Source: Paralithodes platypus
Taxonomy: Eukaryota > Arthropoda > Malacostraca > Decapoda > Lithodidae
Direction of reading: 5' to 3'
Assembly: GCA_032716605.1 (NCBI GenBank)
Contig: CM064481.1
Span: 17,850,811-17,914,810 of the forward strand
Length of the DNA: 64,000 nucleotides
The notes below the pieces were generated by a model. The model saw only the letters and a list, made by a program, of their open reading frames with translations. It had not been told where the DNA came from and ran no database searches. Positions 54,668-64,000 of this stretch are shown in pieces (positions within the stretch are counted from its first letter, which is position 1; every line of letters begins with the position of its first letter). Made by a program: the position numbers and the translations under genes.

Positions 54668-54850
54668 ATGGTTGTTGTTGTTGATCCCCAGGCTATCTGG
54701 CCAAGCAGCCCGAAGGTCCCAAGCAAGGCCAAGGCCATAACTGAGTGCCCCCACAGAACCCTTCCAGCTTTACCACTAAAGAATGCCCATGTGACCGAAG
54801 CTTCTACCAAGCGAGGGGAAAGAAAAGCACTTAGTCATGATTATCAGGTT
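54668..54850 (-). mobile_element. SINE sharing the CAA-tailed LINE 3' end, copy 2
   Basis: On the minus strand it has GGTTCTGTGGGGGCACTCAG, a GGGCTGCTTGGCCAGATAGC stretch and an ATCAACAACAACA tail (GTTGTTGTTGTTGAT on the plus strand). Matches 45655-45895 over the last 130 bp. Confidence 0.7.
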
Positions 54851-55040
54851 TATCATCAATTAAAGGCTTAAAATACATATAGCAATCACAGTATATGAAA
54901 AAGCAAAGAAACACACAATGTTATCTGTATTCCAATAAAAGCACACCAATTACTGTATGTGCACAAATAGATATTTTGTTTAGCATATTTGGGCATGAGA
55001 TTGGTCCTCTGCAGACCATCAAGTGCCAGATGAAAGGACT
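54851..55040. other. unassigned sequence
   Basis: AT-rich, no gene seen. Confidence 0.4.
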
Positions 55041-55230
55041 TTTACTATTTATTGGTGGCTCCTTACGTCAATGACGTAAGAGCCTATGTTAATATGGCCT
55101 CGTTCCGGGCGCCTCGGAGCCCGGGTTAACCTAGATCACGGCGGTCGAGAACCAAGATCATCATAGGGAGTACCCCTTAATCATTCCTACGGCACGTCAG
55201 TTGGTCGGAGCCACTAAAAAGTAGGAAATA
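55041..55230. mobile_element. possible DIRS remnant (ends only)
   Basis: ATTTATTGGTGGCTCC followed by TTACGTCAATGACGTAAGAGCC resembles the outer end of DIRS-A (ATTTATTAGTGGCCCC, then a CATTGACGA word). 55208-55225 carries GGAGCCACTAAAAAGTAGG, like the inverted partner. It could be a solo end or deletion derivative; short and tentative. Confidence 0.4.
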
Positions 55231-55401
55231 AAAGAAAAGAATTAGCACAGTTTGAACACCGCGCCTACGCGCGCTCTGATCTTCCTCTGTTTCCCATACA
55301 CAGCTATCTACCTGTCCCTTTCAGGGACTTTCTCTCTCGCCCGCCTACCAGCCAAGGTAGGCATACGTGTCCTTACCTCATGCTCAGTGTTACATGCTCA
55401 G

Positions 55402-56196
55402 CTGTTGAACAAAATCAAGAACTTGGAGGACCGAGTGACCGGCTTGGAGATAGTTAAGAAGGAAATTGTTACAGAGAATGGTGAGTTGAAGAACAGGTTG
55501 GAGTTAGTGGAGAGAGAAAAGGCAGTGATAATGACTAGGCTAGACACCAGTATCTCTGAAGGTAAAAATGCTTGGGGCATGACTAGAGACCAAGTGGTAA
55601 AAGATTTAGACAGTGTAAGGAAGGCACACAGTGACGAATTCAGGAATATATTGGATGAACAGAAACAGCAAGATGTTAGGATAAAGGACCAGGTAAAAAG
55701 TATGGTTAAGCAAGGCATCCACGAAAACTCTCAGGCCATCCAGGAAGAAAGTCGTAGGGCTAACTGCCTCATAATATCAGGGGTGGAAGAAAAGGAGGAA
55801 CTAGACTGGACAAAACGAAAAGAGCAGGATGAAGGTAGCATCAACAAGATTCTGGAATCTATAAAAGATGAGGAGGACACCTGGAAGGAGGAAATATCAG
55901 ACATGTTTAGGCTGGGAAAATATACAAAGGAATACAATAGACTGGTAAAAATCGAATTTAAGTCAAGAAGGACAAGTGATGAAATCATGGCAGTAGCAGC
56001 TAGGCTAAAAGGGTTAGAGGGTAAGGACAAAATCTACATCAGGCGAGACTTACCAGAAGAAGAGAGGAAGAAGGAGGCTGAACTAAGGAAAACCGCCAAG
56101 GAGGAAAATAGCAAGAGGACAGAACAAGAAAAGAATAAGTTTTTTTACGGAGTAAGAAAGGGGAAGATTATGAAACTTTCGGTAAAAAGAAACTAA
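55402..56196 (+). CDS. LINE-2 ORF1 protein
   Basis: An open frame from 55252 includes LLNKIKNLEDRVTGLEIVKK with heptad spacing, so a coiled coil at the N-terminal side (about residues 50-110 of the frame), then an RRM-like part (CLIISGVEEKEELDW, RLVKIEFKSRRTSDEIM) and a basic C-terminus (KKEAELRKTAKEEN ... KNKFFYGVRKGK). Such coiled-coil plus RRM proteins bind LINE RNA and act in ribonucleoprotein formation. No internal stop, so this ORF is intact, although the first 50 residues of the frame (LPAKVGIRVLTS) look non-coding; I start it at the coiled coil because no good ATG is evident. Confidence 0.7.
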   Translation: MLNKIKNLEDRVTGLEIVKKEIVTENGELKNRLELVEREKAVIMTRLDTSISEGKNAWGMTRDQVVKDLDSVRKAHSDEFRNILDEQKQQDVRIKDQVKSMVKQGIHENSQAIQEESRRANCLIISGVEEKEELDWTKRKEQDEGSINKILESIKDEEDTWKEEISDMFRLGKYTKEYNRLVKIEFKSRRTSDEIMAVAARLKGLEGKDKIYIRRDLPEEERKKEAELRKTAKEENSKRTEQEKNKFFYGVRKGKIMKLSVKRN

Positions 56197-56249
56197 AAGA
56201 AAACGCGGGTAGGGAACAGACCGCCGCAGATAAGGCGCTTGGAGCAGGT

Positions 56250-59200
56250 AATGGGGGACTAGAAAGTATAAGGATTCTATATAGCAATGTCGATGGGCTA
56301 ATCTTTAAGAAACTAGAACTAACAGACTTACTCAATACTAAGAAACCAGAAATAGTATGTCTCACTGAGACAAAACTAAGAGAGGACCTTGATATAAATT
56401 TGCTAGGATGGTCTGAATACAGGATTTGGAGGAGGGACAGAAAATTTCGACATGGAGGTGGAGTGTGCATCCTTACTAGGAAAGATTTGATTGTGTCTGA
56501 GATAAAAATAGAAACTTCAACAGCAGAAGTTTTAGCAATAGAAATTGGTGGAAACGAAAAAATAGTGGTGATAGTAGCGTATGTACTGTACCCCCCAAGA
56601 CGAAGACATGGGGTAAGGAGGAGCATAGCCTAATGCGTAAGGAAACAATTAGTGTGCTAGGAAATATTTTGGCTTCAAAGGATGAAATAGTAATGTGTGG
56701 GGACTTTAACTGCAAGGAAGTGAATTGGGAAGATCTTGAAGCCGGAACAGGGGAGGAAAGTTGGGGCTATGAATTTTTAATTATGGCCATGGAAAATTCT
56801 ATATACCAACATGTAAAAGAGTCAACAAGAGTAAGGGGAAGTGATCAACCAGCTAGATTGGACCTTCTATTCACAAGAAGGGAGGAGGAGGTTCAAAGTA
56901 TTCAGTACCTATGCCCACTAGGAAAAAGCGACCATGCAGTTCTAGACATAGACTTACTATTGAAGTATAATCTACCCAGGGGAAGGGAAAAGCACAAGGA
57001 AAATCACTGGATGTATTCCAGAACCGATTTCGAAGGACTACGGGATTTTTTCAAATCACAAAATTGGGATCAGGTGTTATCTGAAAGTGAGGTAGACAAA
57101 AAACTCAAGGCATTCATGGAGATCTATGATACTGGTATAAAAACTTTTGTCCCTAAGTACATTAATAAAACAAAAAAAAGTAATCGCAAAGTATGGTTTA
57201 AACCGCGAATGTAGGCAAGCACAGGAAGCAAAAAACAAAGCCTGGAAAAAGATGAGAAACTGGGATTCGGAAGATAACAGGCAAAAGTATAAAGAGGAGA
57301 GAAACAAATACACAGAAATGAGGAGGAGGTCAGAGGCAAACCATGAGAAAGTGATAGTGGAGAACTATGAAAAGAATCCAAAAATGTTTTTCAAGTTTGT
57401 AAACGGCAAAAGAAAGATAAAAGCCACGATCGTAAAGATTAAAAGTGGAAACAGAATCATAGAAGAGGATACAGAAATTGCGGAAGAACTAAATAGAAAT
57501 TTTGCATCAGTATTTACAAAAGAAGGAGAATTCATTGCACCAGAAACCAATGAGATAGGTACAGAGGAAATGCCGGAAGTCACATTTAACAGACCAGAGC
57601 TCATAGACAAAATGAGTAAGGTGGATCCAAACAAAGCCGCCGGACCGGACGGAGTATCAGGCTGGATTATTAAAGAAAATGCCAAGGAACTGAGTATACC
57701 GTTGTATGATATAATGACCAAATCATTGGACATAGGGATAGTACCTACAGAATGGAAAAGAGCAAACATTATTCCTATATTTAAGGGAGGAAGCAGAGAT
57801 AAACCACTGAACTATAGACCTGTATCACTATTGAGCATCCTCATGAAGATTCTGGAAGGATTAGTAAGGGACAAATGGGTGAACTACCTGGAATCCCAAA
57901 GATTAATTACTGACCGACAATTTGGATTCAGAGGAGGCAGATCATGTGTAAGCAACTTGTTGAGTTTTTACTCTAGAGTAATAGACACAGTGGACAAGAG
58001 GGAAGGATGGGTAGACTGTGCCTACCTAGACTTTAAAAAGGCATTTGACAAAGTTCCACACAAGAGATTGCTATGGAAATTAAAACATTAGGGAAAAGTA
58101 GGAGACAAACTGCTGAAATGGATGGAGAGCTACCTTAGCGGAAGACAGATGAGAACAACAGTAAGGGGGAAATCGTCAAACTGGACTCAAATTACGAGTG
58201 GAGTACCACAAGGATATGTCCTAGCCCCAATCATGTTTCTAATATTTGTGAATGACTTACCTGAGGGACTAACAAGCTACATGAGCATGTTTGCGGACGA
58301 TGCTAAGCTGCTTAAAACGATCAGAACCCAGGAGGATTGCCTTGAGCTCCAAGCAGATTTGCAAAAGATCCATGAATGGAGCATCAAATGGAATATGGAG
58401 TTCAATGCAGGGAAATGTAAGACTCTAGAAATGGGTAAAAGCAAGTACAGACCTAGACAAAGCATATCATCAACAATCTCAAGCACTCACCCGCCTGTGG
58501 CCTAGACAACATAAGCAACATACACCTCAGACACCTGGGACCACAAGGCATACAAGCACTCACTAACATATCAAACTACAGCTATTCACACAACACAATA
58601 CCAGACATTTGGAAGCATGGTATCATCATCACATTCCCCAAACCCAACAAAGACCCTATGCTACCCTCCTCGCACCGCCCCACCACACTCCTTTGCTCCC
58701 CCTCCAAAGTCATGGAACACCTAGTATTACAACTAATTACACCTGACCTACCCCTAGCTCCAACACAACATGGCTTTAGGCCACTGCACTCCACAAACAC
58801 TCTTCTCACAGACCTTACACAAAGAGCTTTCGACGGCATCAACTCAGCTAGACCACCACACAGATCACTATTAGCCACACTCGACATTAGTAAAGCCTTC
58901 GATGCCATCCCCCGCCACAACCTAACAAACAAAATCTACAACACAAACATGCACAACAACACAAAAAGGTGGCTGGCCAACTTCCTAGCAGGCAGATGTG
59001 CACACGTATCTTTTGCCGGTCAGTCATCTAAAATCAGAAACTTTCCAAACGGAATCCCACAAGGATCCGTCCTATCGCCCGCACTCTTCAATCTGTACAT
59101 GCACGATATAACTACACCCAATACGCCCCAAATAAACTTAGCCTCCTATGCAGATGACATAACACTCACATGCACACACCATGACCCAAAAAGAGTAACA

Positions 59201-60926
59201 GATCTCCTTCAACTCTATCTCAATACATTACATGGCTGGTGCACTACAAACAGACTTAATCTAGCCCCAGCCAAATCCACCGCAACCCTGCTCACAAGTT
59301 GGACAGGAGAACACGAATACATCCCTCAACTCACCATAAACAACACACCCCTAACACATACACACACACACAAAATCCTAGGAGTAACATATGATACTCA
59401 TATGACATTCAAACAGCACACCACAAACATTAAAAAGAAACTGACACCCAGACTTAATGCCCTCAGGTCACTTGCTCACACAAAATTTGGACACAACAAA
59501 GAAACTACCACCACAGTATATAAACAATACATAAGATCAGTGATGGAATACGCAAGCCTAGCCTGGGCTTCTAACCTAGCTGAAAACAATCATAAGACCT
59601 TACAGACTATTCAAAACAAAGCCCTGAAGATCATTACAGGCTGCACAGCTACTTCACCACAGATCACCTACATCAAGAAACCAAAATCCTCAAAGTCAAA
59701 GACCATCTGGACATGAGAGGCACTCAATTCCTGGCAGCAGCCTCCACGAACCAAGACCACCCACTAAACTACATGGCAACACACCCACAGACACCAAGAA
59801 ATATCAAAACAACACATATCACACAATATCACACACAATTATTGTCCTCTCTCCCTCCCTGCCCACCCCGAACCAACATCCAGAAGCACATCCATACTCA
59901 TATCTCTCACCGATCCATCCACTCACTCACAGACACCACGCAGCTGCATGCACGACCTCCCAAAATCCATCCTTCCGAATCCTCCCTTCCTCGCGAGGAC
60001 AGAGTCCACCTGGCCAGACTGAGATGCGGACACCATCCAGCTCTCCTGAGCTATCAGAAGAGACTGGATGACTCCGTTGTCGACGCCTGCCCGAGATGCA
60101 ACACAGCACCCCATACCATTAAGCACATCATAGAAGACTGCATTTCACACAACCACTTACGCCAACAACACAATCTACACTCAATGAGAGCTCTGTGGGA
60201 AAGCCCGATCGTGGCCATGGCCTTTCTCAGGGACTCGGGGCTGTTCGGCCAGGCAGCTTAGGGAACAGCAACAGACCTAGAAAAGATTATAAACTAGGAA
60301 ACGAAGTGATTCCCAAAGCAGAAAAAGAAAAAGACTTGGGGATAGAATTTAAGGATAACATGTCTCTAGAAAGCCACGTAAATAAGATAGTGAGAGAATC
60401 ACTAGCACTATTGGCAAATATCAGGATGTCTTTCAATTATCTTAATGAAAACACCATGAAACAAATAATAACGGCAATAATAAGACCCAGGATGGAATAT
60501 GCATCTGTAGTGTGGTCCACTCACATGAAGAAACATATCCACAAAATTGAGAGGGTACAGAGAGCAGCTACGAGGATGATCCCAGGTTTGGAAAATTTGG
60601 AGTACCAAGAGAGGCTCGAGAGATTGAATCTACCTACACTGGAACAGAGAAGGAAACGAGGACAGCAAATTCAGATATACAAATGTGTTAGAGGTATTGA
60701 CAAAATCGACCAAGAAAACTTCATAGAGAGGGATGGAGGTGAGAGAACAAGAGGTCACAGCTACAAACTAAAAGTGCTTAATAGTAAATCTGATCTGAAA
60801 AGTAAAAGATTTCCTACCAACTCGATTAGTGGGTGGAACAAATTGCCAGCCGAAGTAGTGTCTGCACCATCAGTGCATAGTTTCAAAGCACGGTATGACA
60901 AACATATCTTAGGAGCCTGGAATTAA
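56250..60926 (+). pseudogene. LINE-2 ORF2: endonuclease and reverse transcriptase, split
   Basis: Endonuclease: YSNVDGLIFKK, LTETKLREDLD, GDFNCKEVNWE and [67 protein letters not shown] (motif A), SGVPQGYVLAPIMFLIFVND (motif B) and MFADDAKLLK (motif C, near 58290). The chain is then cut by the inserted LINE (58458-60270) after KSKYRPR and resumes DYKLGNEVIPKAEKEKDLG up to the end at 60926. Frame breaks near 56600, 57180 and 58090 (TAG) make it dead apart from the insertion. Confidence 0.85.
58458..60270 (+). mobile_element. CAA-tailed LINE, copy 2, inserted in LINE-2
   Basis: Target duplication ACAGACCTAGA at 58447-58457 and 60271-60281. 5'-truncated: begins just before RT (DIWKHGIIITFPKPNKDP). 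RT motifs: TLDISKAFDAIPRHNL (motif A, near 58880), NGIPQGSVLSPALFNLYMHD (motif B), SYADDITLTC (motif C), then AKSTATLLTSW and ILGVTYDTHMTFKQHT. After a frame change near 59700 the C-terminus has HLARLRCGHHPALLSYQKR and CPRCNTAPHTIKHIIEDC, possibly a zinc finger. The tail is short (GGGAACAGCA). Jockey/I-group affinity is likely. Confidence 0.88.
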
Positions 60927-60965
60927 CGAGCATGCTCACTCCCGCAAATACAACTAGTGTAAGTA

Positions 60966-61221
60966 CAACTAGTGTAAGTACATAGCCCCTCTTGAATGTG
61001 TCAGTTTTGGTCCATAGTGAATATTAGTGCAGTTGAAATCATATACGCGTTTAGCAATGTGTTTGTTTGGACCAATTTCATTTGTAATCCTGTAAGTAAG
61101 GACTTTTAGTCTGGGCTGGTCGACGTGCGTGTTATTCAGAGCCACTTTCACTTTCTAGAGCCTCGAATTATTGTGTTTATTTCTGTATGTCGTATCATAC
61201 GAACCTCGGCTCTTTAGCGGC
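60966..61221. other. unassigned sequence
   Basis: No gene recognised after the tail of LINE-2. Confidence 0.4.
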
Positions 61222-61567
61222 AGTGTCTTTTTGTTCTGTGATAGTGTGTTTTAACATTATAGCTCGATAGATACTGACTTAAGTGTTGAATTATATGCGA
61301 GTGTCATCAGCTTATATCTGTGAGTCCTGACAGACAACCCCCAGTTGTGCCTAAACCAGGGGTTATTTTTCAAGCCACCGTAAGATTTGTACTTAGGAAC
61401 AAATTTCCTAAGCCTAATTTGTTCTGTGCTGGTTGTGTTTTAACATGATAGCATGACAGATATTCCCTTAAGGGTTGAATTATAGGTAAGTATAAGATTC
61501 ATATATCTGTAATTCCTGACAGGTAGCCCCTGGTTGTGCCCTGGCCAGAGGTAATTTTTCAGGCCAC
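61222..61567. repeat. two-unit direct repeat, about 198-bp period
   Basis: TTTGTTCTGTG, GTGTTTTAACAT(T/G)ATAGC, GGTTGAATTATA-like, CCTGACAG and TTTTTCA(A/G)GCCAC occur in the same order in 61231-61375 and 61421-61567. The units are diverged by roughly a quarter. No coding role seen; might be the 5' UTR monomers of the following LINE. Confidence 0.65.
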
Positions 61568-62157
61568 ATAATAAATTAATCAGTGATAGGCAATATGGTT
61601 TTAGACGATGTCGATCTACTGCAGACATTCTTTGCCTTCTTACACATCAAATCAACCAAGCTACAGACCAACATGGTGAAACACATACAATAGCACTGGA
61701 TATATCAAAGGCATTTGATAGAGTCTGGCATCAATCCTTATTGTCGAAGATGTCACACTACGGCCTTGCATCATTAGTTCCACTAATTTCTTCTTATCTT
61801 CATAACAGAAAAATATGTGTAATGGTAGATGGCCTTTATTCTCAATTTCACTCAATAAATGCTGGTGTTCCCCAGGGATCAGTTTTGGCCCCAACTCTGT
61901 TCCTCATTCATATCAATGATCTCATATCTACCACTCATAATAAAATACATTCCTACACAGATGACTCAACACTCCACAGTTCCTTCACATTTACCAATTC
62001 TTTCACCCAACCCGATCTTATAAATTCAAAAATAAACACTGCAATTTCTCTGAACCAGGACCTTTCTAGAATTAATGAATGGGGACAAAAGAATCTAGTT
62101 TCCTTTAATGCACAGAAAACCATGTACATTCAATTTTCTAACCGACAATCTCACTGA
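61568..62157 (+). mobile_element. LINE RT fragment (Jockey/BS-like)
   Basis: One open frame: SDRQYGFRRCRSTADILCLL, ALDISKAFDRVWHQSLLSKM (motif A), [20 protein letters not shown] (motif B), SYTDDSTLHSS (motif C with TDD in place of ADD) and KTMYIQFSNR. Both sides of RT (endonuclease, C-terminus) are missing. It abuts the minus-strand LINE at about 62217. Confidence 0.8.
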
Positions 62158-62216
62158 CTCCCATATATTTGTTAATCTTACAGTTTCTTACAGTAGATCC
62201 TCTGGAAAAAGGCAAA

Positions 62217-64000
62217 CTAGGCCTGTGTATCCAGCTCAGTGCCAGTACTTGCACTACTGCGGTCGTTCACTGTGTTGGCGGCGGCGGCAGCAGACGCAAC
62301 ATTTTTACTATTCTGTATTTTTGCTTTATAATCAAACTTCAAATCTTGTCTTTCCCATGCTTTATCAAGATTACTTTCAAACTTCCTTATTGATTCGGAA
62401 TCGACTACATACTGGGGCAGTGCGTTCCACTCATTTACCACTCTATCACAAAATGAGTTCTTTGCCTTTTCAAGCCTATTTCTTTCTTTGTACATTTTCT
62501 TAGAGTGTCCTCTCGTTCTTGTTCCCTCCCGCGTCAAGAAGATACCTTCACACACATCCTCATCATACTTTCCTGACACTATCTTAAAAGTCTCTTATCA
62601 TATCCCCTCTCTTTCTCCTATATGCCAGTGTCGGAAGTCCCAGTGTCCTCAACCTCTGCTCATAGCCCGCGTTCTTCAACGTTGGTACTAGCTTGCTAGC
62701 TCTCCTCTGCTTCTATATCCTTTACCATATATGGAGCCCACACCTGGTTCACATATTCCAGGTGTGGCCTAACCAGCGCTGTATAGATTCCTGAAGATTT
62801 CTTCGTCAAGTGACACAAATGTCCTCCTTATCAGCCCTACAATTCTATTGGATTTGTTTATCTTTTCCGCTAAATGTTCTGAGAAATTTAACTTATTGTC
62901 TATCACTACTCCTATATCCTTTTCTGCATTCACTTCCTCCATCGCTTCATACATACTGTATCCTACCTTGTCTATCTTGCTTGTCCCAATCTGCATGTAC
63001 AGTACTTGCATTTTTTTGGATGAAAAGGCATTAACAAATGTTCAGACCATCCCTTCATGCCCTCTACATCTCCTTGAAGAAAACCTACATCTTCCTTACT
63101 CCTCACTCTTCTATACAGGCTGTGTCATCCGCATACAGGTATATCTCACTTCCATTGGTTATAACTTCAGGTAAGTTGTTGATAAATATAACTAACAGTA
63201 GTGGTCCCAACACAGATCCCTGAGGTACCCCACTTGTAATTTCCCTCCACCCCGAGCCTATTCCATTCACCAGTACCCTCTGTCTCCGATCTTTCAGGAA
63301 GGCTTCTATCCATTTCACACATTTCTCCCCTATACTATAGCTTCTAACTTTCTCTATTAACCTTTTATGTGGGACCTTATCGAAGGCCTTCATAAAATCG
63401 CAATATACCACGTCTATAACATCACCATCCTACAGAATTTTCATCCAATCATCTACCACCTTAATTAGCTGTAGTACCGTCGACCTCCCCGGCAAGAATC
63501 CGAACTGTCTCCCACTGAAAAGTTGGTTTGATTTCATATGCTCCATTATTCCTTCTCTAATTACCGTTTCCATTAGTTTACACACAACACTTGTCAAACT
63601 GACTGGTCTATAATTTCCTGGGTCATTTCTCTTTCCCTTCTTAAATATACCTGTTATGTTCGCCTCTCTCCAGTCCATCGGGATTTGTCCTGTATTAAAA
63701 GATACCTCAAATAACATTTTTAATGTCTCTACTAACATCTCACCTCCTTCCTTTATGATTCTTGGAAGTATCCCATCCGGTCCCGGGGACTTACTTCTGT
63801 TCATTTTTTCTATAGCCCTCCTTATTCTAGCATGGGAAAACTCTATTAGTTCTAGTGCTGGTGCCTGTTTGATGGGAATAGTAGGCACTGCATCAACCGA
63901 CTCCACTGTTAGTACCTCCCCAAAGTATTTCCCCAGCACCTCTGCTTTCTCCTTATCAGTTTCTGCTCTATTCCCATCATCCAGGTCTCCTATCAGTTCT
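62217..64000 (-). mobile_element. CR1-like LINE on the minus strand, runs off the window
   Basis: From the right edge leftwards: [75 protein letters not shown] (motif A), [20 protein letters not shown] (motif B), [10 protein letters not shown] (motif C, near 63115), then EKDIGVVIDNKLNFSEHLAEK and the C-terminal NEWNALPQYVVDSESIRKFE, stop near 62217. Frame breaks near 63420, 63100 and 62600. Endonuclease lies beyond 64000. A GCC/GCG run (62277-62290) near the 3' end gives a run of Ala. Confidence 0.85.

Larger units (their letters stand above)
55252..60965 (+). mobile_element. CR1/L2-like LINE (LINE-2), split by another LINE
   Basis: ORF1 (55402-56196), ORF2 (about 56250-58457 and 60271-60926) and a 3' tail with AACTAGTGTAAGTAC repeated twice (60953-60981). 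Same architecture as the LINE at 21.7-25.3 kb, but a different family with more lesions. The 5' limit is uncertain; homology-based limits would need other copies. Confidence 0.85.

Overview
This window looks like repeat-dense genomic DNA from an arthropod, most likely a decapod crustacean. The reasons are the several DIRS-like tyrosine-recombinase retroelements (a group known to be abundant in decapods), short blocks of the arthropod telomere-type pentamer TTAGG, CR1/L2- and RTE-like LINEs, tRNA-derived SINEs and a 100-N scaffold gap at 43632-43731. The species cannot be fixed from the sequence. I found no convincing single-copy host gene, rRNA or functional tRNA. Practically every recognisable coding stretch belongs to a mobile element, and most of these are broken.

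Layout, left third. 1-669 is unassigned flank. 670-18237 is a DIRS-like element (DIRS-A) with inverted ends, an internal complementary region (ICR) and a decayed tyrosine recombinase (YR) at 15.8-17.0 kb. Its gag/RT region is not recognisable; that space holds about 1.95-kb repeats rich in CCGGCG boxes. A fragment of a minus-strand LINE sits in those repeats and is itself split by a second, GC-rich element, DIRS-B (5500-14005), with gag-like, RT, RNase H and YR regions in several frames. 18.2-21.1 kb holds miniature elements, a fold-back, a tRNA-derived SINE and repeat family X.

Middle. 21.7-25.3 kb is a nearly full CR1/L2-like LINE. A minus-strand LINE (25431-25489 plus 30072-31560) is interrupted by the most interesting object here: a 4.58-kb element (25490-30071) with long inverted repeats and a perfect 6-bp target duplication. 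It encodes a zinc-finger-like N-terminal part and a C-terminal FEN1/XPG-like (PIN-fold) nuclease. 31.6-33.0 kb is another copy of family X carrying an element with an 8-bp target duplication. 33.7-41.0 kb lies between two inverted LTR-like sequences and includes a nearly perfect 327-bp tandem array with a Pol III-type promoter. 41.0-43.6 kb is C-rich/proline-rich, then comes the gap.

Right third. 43.7-45.4 kb is a LINE with a CAA tail, whose first 500 bases look like uncorrected long read. 46.5-54.5 kb is a dead DIRS element (DIRS-C) carrying five later insertions: three TTAA elements, one hAT-like element and one RTE-like LINE. 55.3-60.9 kb is a second CR1/L2-like LINE, interrupted by a complete-ended copy of the CAA-tailed LINE with an 11-bp target duplication. 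61.2-64.0 kb holds further LINE fragments, the last running off the window on the minus strand.

The insertions can be ordered by nesting, and in four cases removing the inserted piece and one duplication restores the host element's frame. At least nine TTAA-bounded miniature elements of several families imply that a piggyBac-type transposase has been active in trans; none is encoded here.
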